Shown here piece by piece: positions 1-10,865 of a stretch of DNA of 64,000 bases. Origin of the DNA: Aralia elata (Eukaryota; Streptophyta; Magnoliopsida; Apiales; Araliaceae); contig JAVJAP010000352.1 of NCBI GenBank assembly GCA_034770075.1, forward strand, positions 372,001 through 436,000. Direction: 5' to 3'. Each line of letters begins with the position of its first letter. Within the stretch, counting starts at the first letter, position 1. Made by a program: the position numbers and the translations under genes. The notes beneath the pieces are model-generated. The model was not told the origin of the DNA. It did not search any database and worked only from the letters and a program-made list of their open reading frames with translations.

Positions 1-645
1 TCCCAAATCTCGCAACGATTTTTTAGCTTCGTAGTAAGAACTTGGAAGCGTCTCACCATCAGGAAGAGATAATTTTATCAGCCTCAACATCATATCTATA
101 GTTTTATTACTCACCTTATTATACACTTTGAGGTGAAGTAATTATATGATAAAAGAAATCCTTGAAATCTTCTTACATCCAGGGTATAATTCTGTTTGAG
201 CACCCATCCTGAGTGCCTCGAGATATGCTGGAACACCACCAATGTTGGTGTTATTGTCATCTGAGAAATTTTTAGCATCAGCTTGATAGTGTTGTTGACC
301 AAGGTCAAATAACAAGTCATTAACACCATCATCTTCTTCATCATCTTCTTCAAACAAATCATTATCAATCCTATCACCCTCATTGGTATGTGGATTCCTT
401 AAATTATTCGAACTTGATGGTTCACCGTGATAAAACCATGTTGTGTACCCTGGATCTATCCCTCGCTCCAAAATATGATCTTTAACTGATTTTTGATCTT
501 GAATTATTAAGTTCAAACAATCTATACATGGGCATCGAATGTCGCACTCTGTACCTATACGAGTTTCAACAAATTTCATAAAAGCGTTTACCCTATCAAT
601 ATAAGCCTTAGACCATTTAATTGCACGCAACCAGCTCTTGTCCAT
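1..645 (-). pseudogene. CACTA (En/Spm) transposase, N-terminal part, broken
   Basis: The reading frame starts at the Met codon 643-645 (MDKSWL) and matches the transposase-associated domain of plant CACTA transposases. Landmarks are MDKSW, the Cys pair in RCPCIDC, the HILERG segment and YTTWFYHGE, followed by an acidic linker and a segment ending in ELYPGC. A TAA at 142-144 breaks the frame. The same frame then continues for 47 codons to the window edge with family-like residues (SLPDG, SYYEAKK), so this is one gene with a premature stop rather than a gene end. An upstream in-frame Met at 819 was not chosen because the domain begins at MDKSW. The rest of the transposase (catalytic core) lies to the left of the window. 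Family role: cutting and joining at CACTA terminal repeats in the nucleus. This copy is probably inactive. Confidence 0.85.
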
Positions 646-1377
646 TTTATACCCCACACAAGCTAGTTGATTCACATTCCCGAAACAATAGCAAAAAACT
701 AATAATGCTAAAAAAAGGGCGAAGATAGCAGCACTGTATTCTTGAACTTGCCTTGCTTGGTGATTGCAGATAAAGTTTGATTTTAAATCCTGACAATAAA
801 AACTGCTATACATGAGCACCCCTCCACCAAACAGCTATAACCTCAAAACTACAAAAGCAGAATAAAAGAACACAAGGACAAAACTCAACACAGAGAAGTA
901 GGCTGATAAATTTAATAAAGGGAAGAAAAAGAGGAAATATAAAGGTAAAGATATTTCAGTAGATAGTGGGTAAAACAAGGAGTAATCAAAAAAGGAGAAC
1001 TAGACATTCAGGAATTCTTCAAGAGTTTGCAAAGTAATCAGAAAAGGAGTAAAAACATGCCAACCATGCTACCAATTATTATGAATCGAATTATAAAATG
1101 GTTCTTCTTACTAAAATCACAATCATATCTGTAGTTTTTAATCATAAAAAAACATACCAAAATTACATATACCTCTTGTGCTTGATTATAATCTTTGGAA
1201 TCCCTCCTTAGCTTTAATTTCCTTACGTAACGGAGCAAAACTGGAATTCAATTCGGAAGGGAGAGAGAGATTTCGGCAGGTGGAAGGACAGAGACACAGA
1301 GGGAGCCGGGACTAGGGAGATATTTTATATAGTTCAATTTTATATAGTTCAATTTTAACATACAAAGTCGCAAAGTT
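646..1377 (-). other. Non-coding 5' region of the CACTA element
   Basis: This AT-rich stretch lies upstream (in minus sense) of the transposase start. No domain is recognisable in any frame. In CACTA elements this interval normally holds the promoter, leader and possibly a first intron. I see no clear TATA box or terminal repeat, so it is assigned only by position. Confidence 0.4.
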
Positions 1378-1627
1378 GAGAGCCGTCGGCTCTGTATAAG
1401 GCTAACTTGAGCGCCTCTGGCGCTGAACTCCCTGGAGGTGGGCGTCGTCGGCGCTGGAATAAGAAGAAACGAGAGCCGCCGGCGCTGAGAGCAATGTTTG
1501 GGTGGTATCAAGAGTGAGAGCCGTCGGCGCTGGCCAAAGCTAAATTGAGAGCCTCCGGCGCTGAACCTACTGCCTGCGAGCGCCTCCGGCTCTGAAACAA
1601 ACACAAACCGAGCGCCTCCGGCGCTGG
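1378..1627. repeat. GC-rich inverted-repeat array, about 8 units
   Basis: About eight imperfect units spaced roughly 30 bp apart share the core GAGCGCCTCCGGCGCTG, in which AGCGCC and GGCGCT are complementary around a 3-nt centre. Variants carry GAGAGCC at one end or GGCTCTG at the other. The array stands out sharply from AT-rich flanks. Its position 0.7-1.0 kb upstream of the CACTA transposase start fits the subterminal repeats of CACTA elements, which bind their accessory protein. I did not find a CACTA terminus beside it, so that assignment is an inference. Confidence 0.7.
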
Positions 1628-1639
1628 TACCAAAAGTCG

Positions 1640-1921
1640 GTAGTTTTGAAGTTTTAAAAAAACCGAAATGGGCTTATTCTCTTAAAACTTCAACCGTCCC
1701 TTCTCCTCACTCAAACAATCCCTCTCCTCTCCTAAGCCACCATTGACATCCAAACTCAACCTCAACCCCACCCCATCCAATTCAAGCACAAAGGCAACAA
1801 TCTTTATCCTCCTTGCACTCCGATTGAAGACCAAAAACACTCCTACACCACACAATCGTCATCCATAAGAAAAATTGGGCGGATTTCTCTACCAAAGTCA
1901 ATTAGGGCTTCTCTATTTCAA
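1640..1921 (+). other. CT-rich leader, probable 5' untranslated exon, split from its gene
   Basis: The stretch is pyrimidine-rich and C-rich (repeated CTCTCCTC and CAACC) without a long reading frame, and it ends in TTTCAA followed by GTAAGT, a good plant 5' splice site. Its continuation lies at 10505, on the far side of copia-1, as the shared GTAAG target duplication shows. That continuation runs 360 bp to the ATG of the env-like gene at 10866. I infer a leader exon and a 5'UTR intron of that gene. A possible acceptor is the TTACATCAG near 10833. Confidence 0.45.
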
Positions 1922-1926
1922 GTAAG
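1922..1926. repeat. Target site duplication of copia-1, left copy (GTAAG)
   Basis: GTAAG lies directly before the LTR start TGTTAGAG and recurs at 10505-10509 directly after the second LTR. A 5-bp duplication is standard for LTR elements and proves this is one intact insertion. Confidence 0.93.
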
Positions 1927-3481
1927 TGTTAGAGTTTATGCCCTAGAGGCCAATTATTTAATGTAATTGCTTAACATTTCTCTTGATATTTGATTGAATA
2001 AATGAATTATTTTATTATGGTTTCATTTACTGTGTTATATAAATGTTAACATAATAAAAGTCCTTAGAATAATGATACAAATTATATAGCTTCAAGTATG
2101 TGACTTGAACATGAGATTATATAATTACAATAAGTATCATTACTCTTAAATGTCCCTAGTCGAGTATCATTGAGAATGGGACAACAATGATACATTGAGA
2201 CTAGTATGTGGATTGACTGATGGCCAAATCTCATTGGTCATTAATATATGAGATATTAAGTCAATGCATAGGTACATGTTAGAGAACAATGTACTGGACA
2301 GACCCATCATGAGAATTCTACGTGGAGCATTATGCAAAGTGTCATAAGCAATTCTCATAGTGACAATGATGTAATGGTCCTCCCGACCTGAAATCACTAT
2401 ATTACTATACGAGAATTTATGTACTTTGATATCATCAAAGGTCACCTTTAATAGGGTGGACAATAAAGGTGATTATTGGGTACGTCATGAATCGTGTGAG
2501 GAATATGAGTGATCTAGATGGAATTTAACCCTCCTATATATTAGGGGTGATATCCATAGGCCTCTTGATTGAGTAGGGACTATGAAATGCATGGCCATGC
2601 TCAAATAGTGATTTGTTTCATATAGTCTACTCATTGATCAAGAAAACTCAGATTAAATTATGAAGAGTATGACACATTCCATGGCTCGAGTTTAATCTAG
2701 GATGTCAAGGTTAAAAGGATTAAATTACATTGAAACATTGGTCACGAAAAGGTTGCATCGAATCATCGATCTTATTATTATTTGGGTAGCAGTGATGCAT
2801 TACTAGATGCCACTCACTGTTTATAATTTTTATAATATGATTTTATAATTATTGCCAATATAATAATAACCTATAATGTCACACAATTAGAACGTAATTA
2901 AAAGAGAATTAATTTAAATTGTAAGGATTTAAATATATCAATATGATTGATAGTATTTAAATTACGAATTTAAATTAACAAGATAATTTGTATATATATG
3001 TATATTAATTAAGTAAGACTTAATTAAAATATAATATATATAAATTCGGATTTTACTTTTCTAATAAGATTAGGGTTTTGATTAATTACTTTTTGGACTC
3101 TATATATATCAGATATATCAGCAGTCTTGTTTATGTGAAACTAAAAAAAAAAACCCTAGCCGTTTTAGAAAAGAGAGTTGAGAGCAACACTTGAGAAAAT
3201 CCAGATCTTGGCGGCTAGTACCGGAGTTCCTTTTGCTGCAGATCGTGTGACGATTTGTGGGACGTTCGTGTGGATACCGTATAGAGACGCAGTTCCGTTG
3301 GATTGCGTTGGAGATTCGAAGCCGTTCCAGAATTTCATCGTTGCATTCAAGCTCGGATAATCGGTAAAGCAAATCTAAACCTCTGAATTAATTTGTTTTC
3401 GCATGGATCCTGTTTTAGGGTTTCGGAAAATTGTTTTAAAATTTTTAAATTCCGCTGCGTTTATGTGTCCAAAACCCTACA
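1927..3481 (+). repeat. copia-1 5' LTR
   Basis: It begins TGTTAGAGTTTATGCCC and ends CCAAAACCCTACA, giving TG...CA ends, and matches 8953-10504 almost base for base. Short reading frames inside it recur identically in both LTRs and are not genes. Confidence 0.95.
3098..3110 (+). promoter_or_regulatory. TATA-like box of the copia-1 LTR
   Basis: CTCTATATATATC lies about 370 bp before the LTR end and about 20 bp upstream of the GC-richer transcribed-looking part. It recurs in the 3' LTR. It is the best candidate for the LTR promoter, judged only by sequence. Confidence 0.5.
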
Positions 3482-3482
3482 G

Positions 3483-3494
3483 TGGTATCAGAGA
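3483..3494 (+). other. copia-1 primer binding site (tRNA-iMet)
   Basis: TGGTATCAGAG starts one base after the LTR end. This is the usual plant retrotransposon primer site, complementary to the 3' end of initiator methionine tRNA, where minus-strand DNA synthesis starts. Confidence 0.9.
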
Positions 3495-4969
3495 TACTTG
3501 CGAAACATTAGTTCAGATTACGTGTTTTAATTGTATTCGATATATATATGATATTTTTGATGTATGTTTACCGATCTGAAAATTGAAAATACCCTATTCT
3601 GCATGTATGCGAATTCTGGAAAAACAGTAATATATATATGCATGTATAAGATGTTTTCTTAATCGTATCCTAGAAGGTGGAATAACAATACAACTATTGT
3701 TCTAATTGGATTAGAAATATGATTAGGTTTAATATGATTAACCTAATCTGGACATATATGATATGTTCTGAATGTATTGTTATTATGTGTGTTTTGGTGG
3801 TTTGTATACGAATCTGGAATTGTTTCATAAATTCGTGTGGAAAAATTCTGCAATACAGATTGATCGGTCAGCCGGACCACCGCCAGGGGGGAAACCCCCC
3901 TTGGACCCCCCGTCGTAGCGCACGATGGTCGTAACCCTAATATTTGATATTTTTTTTATTATACAAAATTGTGTTATGTGCTTATTGTGATATGCATGGT
4001 GCACAGTTATGGCCCTTTTGACCCATAGGTTAATGGTTTTTGTTTTTGAAATACGGCTTGCATGTCGTGCCTCTCTATAAAGTCTAATGTAATATTCTTT
4101 TCTCATCTAAATCCCCTCGAATGTAACTCGAGGTTTCTTTATCACATGTAATGTACAAATGTAACCTATCAAGATGACAAGATGATGATGGAGAGGAGAC
4201 ACATACACGAGGAAGGCCCGAGGAAGCTACTATTTTGAAGTTTTTTTTTATCACCTTAGACTGACCTTCAATCTTTTCATTAGCTTGAGAAGATTGACAT
4301 AGGGTTGGGCCATAACTGTGACACATTTAATTTTGCACTTTATTTATGCTTGTATACGATATGATATTATAAATAATGTGCATGCTTAATGAGATTAATA
4401 ATTGGTGAGATCTAAATTAATTAATAAAATCCCTCATAAAATTATTAAGTCTAAATCAGATGCCTTCCAATGAATAACACTCATCAAGACCTTGATCGAT
4501 GGATGTAGGTTTGCCAAAGCAAAGTACCCTATTTATCTTGGTAAGATGCGATAGGATAATTGTGATATCCAAATTGTTAAAATCATTGGTCCTAACTTAA
4601 CTAAGTTATCTCAATAGGATTGTGGACTTAGAGGCATAAAGTTTGGTAGGTACCATTAGATGGACTTAGAACAAATATTGTTCACCAAACTATCTAAGAG
4701 TTATATACGATATAATTGACAAAGAGTTGTCTACCTAAATAATTATGTTTTGAGAGAATAGCCAAAGCTAACTTAAGGCATAATGAAATATGGATCTTGG
4801 CTCACTAGAAAGATTTAAATAACAAAATGCTTTCCGAATTAATGGCGAGGGCTATCAATTTGAATAAAATAGTGGGAGGTATATTTTGAATGTACTATTA
4901 TCAATTTCATAATATCAAAAACTCTGCAATTTGACTTATTATTTTTGCACTTATAAATTGTAGATATCA
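3495..4969 (+). other. copia-1 untranslated leader with a G6/C6 hairpin
   Basis: About 1.5 kb of AT-rich leader lies between the primer site and the gag ATG, with no coding domain. At 3884-3901 it contains GGGGGGAAACCCCCC, a perfect hairpin, inside an otherwise unusual GC-rich patch (3860-3935). Confidence 0.7.
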
Positions 4970-5780
4970 ATGGCAAACAACAACACAAATAGTCTTTCAC
5001 TACGATCAGTCCTTGAGAAGGAAAAACTGAGTGGAATTAATTTCCTAGACTGGCATAGGAACTTGAGGATTGTCCTCAAACAAGAGCGCAAGCTATATGT
5101 CCTTGATGGGCCCATTCCTGCAGCACCAGCTAACACTGCACCACGTGCAGAGCATAATGCTTACAAGAAGCATCAAGATGATGCTCTGGACGTGAGTTGT
5201 CTCATGCTAGCAACTATGAACTCTGAGCTTCAGAAGCAACATGAGTTAATGGATGCTTATGAGATGATCGAGCATCTCAAGAAATTGTTCGAAGGGCATG
5301 CTTGACAGGAGAGGTATGATACAAGCAAAGCGTTGTATCACTGCAAGATGGGTGATCGTGATCCAGTTGGTCCACATGTTCTGAAAATGATTGGGTATAT
5401 TGAGTACCTTGATAGGTTGGGTTTTCCAATTACTCAGGAAGCCCAAACTGATCCTGTTTTGCAATCTTTGAACAACAGCTACTCTCAATTTGTTATGAAT
5501 TATCTCATGAGTGAAATTGAGAAACCACTTACTGAGTTGTTGAGCATGTTAAGAACTGCCGAGAACAACATGAAAAAGGCAGGACCCGATCCCATAATGA
5601 TGGTGCAAAAGGGGAATGCTAAGGGAAAATGGAAAGGCAAGAAAAAGATAAGATCTAAATCTGGTGCCAAACCCAATTTCAAAAACAAACGGGCTTTAAA
5701 GCCTACAGGTGGGGTGGCTAAAGAAGGTGATTGTCACTTCTGTGGAAAACCTGGACACTAGAAGAGGAATTGTCATGCTT
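4970..5780 (+). pseudogene. gag: copia-1 gag with zinc knuckle, two premature stops
   Basis: The start is the ATG at 4970 (MANNNTNSLSLRSV). The N-terminal half is the copia gag (UBN2-type) core, with WHRNLRIVLKQERK and LDGPIP. A basic stretch and a CCHC zinc knuckle (CHFCGKPGH...C) near 5732-5773 bind RNA. A TGA at 5303-5305 cuts the gag core, where the family has Arg. A TAG at 5759-5761 falls inside the zinc knuckle, where the family has Trp. Both look like single C-to-T or G-to-A changes. Gag would form the cytoplasmic virus-like particle that packages the RNA. This copy cannot make it whole. Confidence 0.9.
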
Positions 5781-5782
5781 AT

Positions 5783-7290
5783 TTGGAAGAGCTGAAGAAA
5801 AAGAAAGGAAGTGTGACTTCTGATTCAGGTATATATGTTATAGAAGTCAATTTATCTACTTCTACATCATGGGTATTGGATACTGGATGTGGTTCTCACA
5901 TTTGTGTTAATGTGCAGGAACTCCGAAGGAGTAGGACTTTGGCGAAAGGAGAAGTTGACCTACGAGTTAGGAATGGAGCAAAAGTTGTTGCACTAGCCGT
6001 AGGGACTTATCATTTATCATTGCCCACTGGGCTAGTATTAGAATTAGAGGATTGTTATTATGTGCCTACTATGAGCAAAAACATTATTTCTGTTTCTTGT
6101 TTGGACAAGAAAGGTTTTTCATTTTTAATAAAGAACAATAGTTGTTCATTTTACTTAAATGAAATATGTTATGGTGTTGCACAATTGTTTAATGGTCTTT
6201 ATATTCTTGATTTTGAAATGCCTATCTATAACATAAATACAAAACGATTTAAATCAAATGATTCAAATCCGACATATCTCTGGCACTGTCGTTTAGGCCA
6301 TATAAATGAGAAACGCATATCCAAACTCCATAAAGATGGGTTTTTGGATTCATTTGATTTTGAATCATATGAGAAATGTGAGTCTTGTTTATTAGGCAAG
6401 ATGACTAAAGCCCCTTTCACCGGTCATAGTGAACGGGCTAGCGATGTATTGGGACTTATACATAGTGATGTATGTAGACCCATGAGTTTGTTAGCAAGAG
6501 GTAGGTTCTATTACTTCATTACATTTACTGACGACTTCAGTAGATATGGATATGTGTATCTTATGAGACACAAATCCGAATCCTTTGAAAAGTTCAAGGA
6601 ATTCAAGAATGAAGTTCAAAACCAATTTGGCAAAAGCATAAAAGCCCTTCGATCCGATCGAGGAGGTGAATACTTAAACCAAGACTTTGATGACCTTCTA
6701 AAGGAGTGTGGTATTATATCACAGCTCACTCCACCTGGAACACCATAATGGAATGGTGTGTCTGAGAGGAGAAAATCGCACCTTGTTGGACATGGTACGA
6801 TCAATGATGAGTCATGCAGATCTTCCAATAAGCTTTTGGGGTCATGCCCTAGAGACAGCTGCATTCACACTTAACCGTGTTCCTACAAAGACGGTTCAAA
6901 AGACACCATATGAGATGTGGACTGGAAAACGTCCTAGTTTGTCTTTCATAAAGATTTGGGGTTGCGAGGCGTTTGTGAAACGTCTGGCTTCTGACAAGCT
7001 CGGACCCAAATCTGAGAAATGTAATTTTGTGGGATACCCTAAGGAAACAAAAGGGTATTATTTCTACAAACCTTCTGAGAACAAAGTGGTTGTTGCTCGA
7101 ACTAGTATTTTTCTAGAAAGAGAATTTGTCTCTAAAGGAAACAGTGGGAGGAAAGTAGAACTCGAAGAAATTCGAGAACCACAAAATATCATTGAACCTG
7201 AGTTGGAACATGAGCAGGGACCACAAGATGTTGTGGAAAGTGAACCTGCTCAAATTACACAAGGCATTCGTAGATCTAGTAGGACACGCC
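5783..7290 (+). pseudogene. pol: copia-1 protease and integrase, one stop and one frameshift
   Basis: The aspartic protease active site is the DTG in WVLDTGCGSH near 5879. The integrase zinc-binding region has LWHCRLGH and CESCLLGK. The catalytic core follows with HSDVCRPM, TDDFSRYGY and LRSDRGGEY. A TAA at 6746-6748 (family residue Gln) and an extra A in the run near 6770 move the frame. The second frame resumes with NRTLLDMVRSMM, then KIWGCEAFVKR and the FVGYP segment. The enzyme would mature Gag-Pol and insert the cDNA into the chromosome. Order PR-IN-RT-RH marks the element as copia rather than gypsy. Confidence 0.9.
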
Positions 7291-8938
7291 AAGAGCCCGA
7301 GAGATATTATGGATTTCTTGTGACTCAAAACGGCGATGTGATGCTCATAGATCAGGATGAGCCTGCATCCTACCAAGAAGCTATGAATGGACCAGATTCT
7401 GAGAGATGGCTTGAAGCCATGAAATCTGAGATGGACTCCATGTATACTAACCAAGTATGGACTTTGGTTGATCCACCTGAAGGGGTAAAACCAATCGGGT
7501 GCAAATGGGTTTTCAAGAAGAAAATCGACATGGATGGTAATGTACAAACCTATAAAGGCCGACTGGTAGCAAAAGGTTTCAAACAAGTTCAAGGTGTTGA
7601 CTATGATGAAACCTTCTCTTCAGTGGCAATGGTTAAATCCATCAGGATCTTACTTGCTATTGCAGCCTTTTATGATTACGAAATCTGGCAGATGGATGTC
7701 AAAACTGCTTTCCTTAACGGAAATCTCCTTGAGGATGTGTATATGACACAACCTGAGGGTTTTGTCACTCCAAAGGATGCTGGAAAGGTATGTAAGCTGC
7801 AGCGATCCATTTATGGATTGAAGCAAGCCTCTCGGAGTTGGAATCTTCGTTTGATGAAGCAGTCAAAAAGTTTGGCTTTATAAAAAATGAAGATGAACCT
7901 TGTGTATATAAGAAGGTTAGTGGGAGTCACATTGTATTCCTGGTATTATATGTTGACGACATATTAATTATTGGGAATGACATTCCTTCCTTACAGGCTG
8001 TAAAAACATGGCTAGGAAAATGTTTCTCCATGAAAGATTTGGGCGATGCAACCTACATTTTAGGTATCAAGATCTATCGTGATAGATCGAGAAAAATGCT
8101 CGGCCTAAGTCAAAGTACATATATTGATAAAGTGCTGAAACGGTTCAGCATGCAAGAGGCAAAAAGAGGATACTTACCCATGTCTCATGGTGTAAAGATC
8201 TCTAAGGCCCAATGTCCTAAATCACAAGATGATGAGGAGCGTATGAGAAAGATCCCTTATGCTTCGGCAATTGGACCTATCATGTATGCAATGATATGTA
8301 CTCGTCCGGATGTCTCGTATGCTTTGAGCATGACGAGCAGATACCAGTCGAATCCAGGTGAAGGTCACTGGACAGCAGTCAAGAATATCCTCAAGTACCT
8401 GAAAAGGACTAAGGATTCATTCTTGGTATATGGAGGTGAAGACGAACTTGCAGTAAAAGGTTACACAGATGCTAGTTTCCAGACTGATATGGATGACTAT
8501 AAGTCTCAATCAGGTTTTGTGTTTTGTCTTAACGGTGGTGCTGTTAGCTGGAAAAGTTCGAAGCAAGAGACAGTAGCCGATTCTACAACAGAGGCTGAGT
8601 ATATTGCTGCTTCTAATGCGACCAAGGAGGCTGTATGGATTAAAAAGTTCGTCACTGAACTTGGTGTTGTTCCAACCATTGTTGATCCAGTTGAGCTATA
8701 CTGTGATAATGATGGAGCCATTGCACAGGCTAAGGAACCTAGATCTCACCAACGATCCAAGCATATACTTAGGCGGTACCATCTCATCCGTGAAATCATT
8801 GGTAGAGGAGATGTACACATATGCAGAGTGCCAACAGATGATAATATTACAGATCCACTGACTAAGGCTTTGTCACAGCAGAAGCATGAAGGTCACACTA
8901 GTTCCATGGGTATTAGATACATGAGTGATTGGCTCTAG
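7291..8938 (+). pseudogene. pol: copia-1 reverse transcriptase and RNase H, one frameshift
   Basis: The reverse transcriptase starts around NQVWTLVDPPEG and CKWVFKKK. It includes KGRLVAKGF, WQMDVKTAFLNG and YGLKQASRSWN. A one-base loss near 7851 shifts the frame. The catalytic YVDD box is intact at 7949-7960 in the second frame. RNase H follows with GYTDASFQ, TEAEYIAASNA and LYCDNDGAIA, ending at the TAG of MGIRYMSDWL at 8936-8938, only 14 bp before the 3' LTR. All catalytic landmarks are preserved, so the damage is recent and light. Confidence 0.92.
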
Positions 8939-8941
8939 TGC

Positions 8942-8952
8942 AAGTGGGAGAT
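8942..8952 (+). other. copia-1 polypurine tract
   Basis: AAGTGGGAGAT lies immediately before the 3' LTR start at 8953. This is the usual plus-strand primer of plant copia elements. Confidence 0.85.
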
Positions 8953-10504
8953 TGTTAGAGTTTATGCCCTAGAGGCCAATTATTTAATGTAATTGCTTAA
9001 CATTTCTCTTGATATTTGATTGAATAAATAAATTATTTTATTATGGTTTCATTTACTGTGTTATATAAATGTTAACATAATAAAAGTCCTTAGAATAATG
9101 ATACAAATTATATAGCTTCAAGTATGTGACTTGAACATGAGATTATATAATTACAATAAGTATCATTACTCTTAAATGTCCCTAGTCGAGTATCATTGAG
9201 AATGGGACAACAATGATACATTGAGACTAGTATGTGGATTGACTGATGGCCAAATCTCATTGGTCATTAATATATGAGATATTAAGTCAATGCATAGGTA
9301 CATGTTAGAGAACAATGTACTGGACAGACCCATCATGAGAATTCTACGTGGAGCATTATGCAAAGTGTCATAAGCAATTCTCATAGTGACAATGATGTAA
9401 TGGTCCTCCGACCTGAAATCACTATATTACTATACGAGAATTTATGTACTTTGATATCATCAAAGGTCACCTTTAATAGGGTGGACAATAAAGGTGATTA
9501 TTGGGTACGTCATGAATCGTGTGAGGAATATGAGTGATCTAGATGGAATTTAACCCTCCTATATATTAGGGGTGATATCCATAGGCCTCTTGATTGAGTA
9601 GGACTATGAAATGCATGGCCATGCTCAAATAGTGATTTGTTTCATATAGTCTACTCATTGATCAAGAAAACTCAGATTAAATTATGAAGAGTATGACACA
9701 TTCCATGGCTCGAGTTTAATCTAGGATGTCAAGGTTAAAAGGATTAAATTACATTGAAACATTGGTCACGAAAAGGTTGCATCGAATCATCGATCTTATT
9801 ATTATTTGGGTAGCAGTGATGCATTACTAGATGCCACTCACTGTTTATAATTTTATAATATGATTTTAAAATTATTGCCAATATAATAATAACCTATAGG
9901 GTCACACACTTAGAACGTAATTAAAAGAGAATTAATTTAAATTGTAAGGATTTAAATATATCAATATGATTGATAGTATTTAAATTACGAATTTAAATTA
10001 ACAAGATAATTTGTATATATATGTATATTAATTAAGTAAGACTTAATTAAAATATAATATATATAAATTCGGATTTTACTTTTCTAATAAAATTAGGGTT
10101 TTGATTAATTACTTTTTGGACTCTATATATATCAGATATATCAGCAGTCTTGTTTATGTGAAACTAAAAAGAAAAACCCTAGCCGTTTTAGAAAAGAGAG
10201 TTGAGAGCAACACTTGAGAAAATCCAGATCTTGGCGGCTAGTACCGGAGTTCCTTTTGCTGCAGATCGTGTGACGATTTGTGGGACGTTCGTGTGGATAC
10301 CGTATAGAGACGCAGTTCCGTTGGATTGCGTTGGAGATTCGAAGCCGTTCCAGAATTTCATCGTTGCATTCAAGCTCGGATAATCGGTAAAGCAAATCTA
10401 AACCTCTGAATTAATTTGTTTTTGCATGGATCCTGTTTTAGGGTTTCGGAAAATTGTTTTAAAATTTTTAAATTCCGCTGCGTTTATGTGTCCAAAACCC
10501 TACA
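8953..10504 (+). repeat. copia-1 3' LTR
   Basis: It has the same ends as the 5' LTR (TGTTAGAG to ACCCTACA) and differs by only a few substitutions and small indels. It is followed by the second GTAAG copy. Confidence 0.95.
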
Positions 10505-10865
10505 GTAAGTGTGCAAAGATCATACATTAGATTACTTGGATATTACTTGGAATTGCTTGGTATGGTATGGGTCATGTGATTAGTGTAGCAAATTGAATTA
10601 TCTTGCTATATATCACCAATTTGAACTTTTGTTGGTTCAATTGGATTTGGGTTGTGGAGTTTTACTGTTCTTGTGTATTGGAGAAGCATTGTGGCTTGAT
10701 TAGATAGCAAAATTTGGGGGAATCAAGTTTGGGGGAGAGATTTATCAAGTTTGACCTTCATGGGTGCACACCAACTGTTTGAGAAATTGTCTGAGTGAAC
10801 TTGTTCAATATTTGAGGTTACTTCTGTTACATCAGTGATTGGGTGCGTTCCCATATACTTTCAAC
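10505..10865 (+). other. GTAAG duplication and probable 5'UTR intron of the env-like gene
   Basis: GTAAG at 10505-10509 is the right copy of the copia-1 target duplication and also the first bases of a donor-like GTAAGTGTG. The stretch has T-rich, intron-like composition, then TTGGGGGA runs typical of Athila-like internal regions, and a TTACATCAG acceptor candidate about 30 bp before the ATG. Confidence 0.45.

Larger units (their letters stand above)
1927..10504 (+). mobile_element. copia-1: complete Ty1/copia retrotransposon with broken gag-pol
   Basis: An 8.58 kb element bounded by two LTRs (1555 and 1552 bp) that differ at only a few sites by eye. It has the GTAAG duplication, an initiator-Met-tRNA primer site after the first LTR, a purine tract before the second, and the copia gene order gag, protease, integrase, reverse transcriptase, RNase H in one frame. 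Three stop codons (5303, 5759, 6746) and two one-base frameshifts (near 6770 and 7851) interrupt the polyprotein, so this copy could move only with proteins from another copy. It is inserted into the env-like transposon gene whose pieces lie at 1640-1921 and from 10505. Confidence 0.95.

Noticed and set aside
2167..3372. Small open frames in the copia-1 LTR (98, 84, 61 and 60 codons)
   Set aside because: Identical frames occur in the 3' LTR only because the LTR is duplicated. There is no domain and they sit in non-coding LTR sequence.
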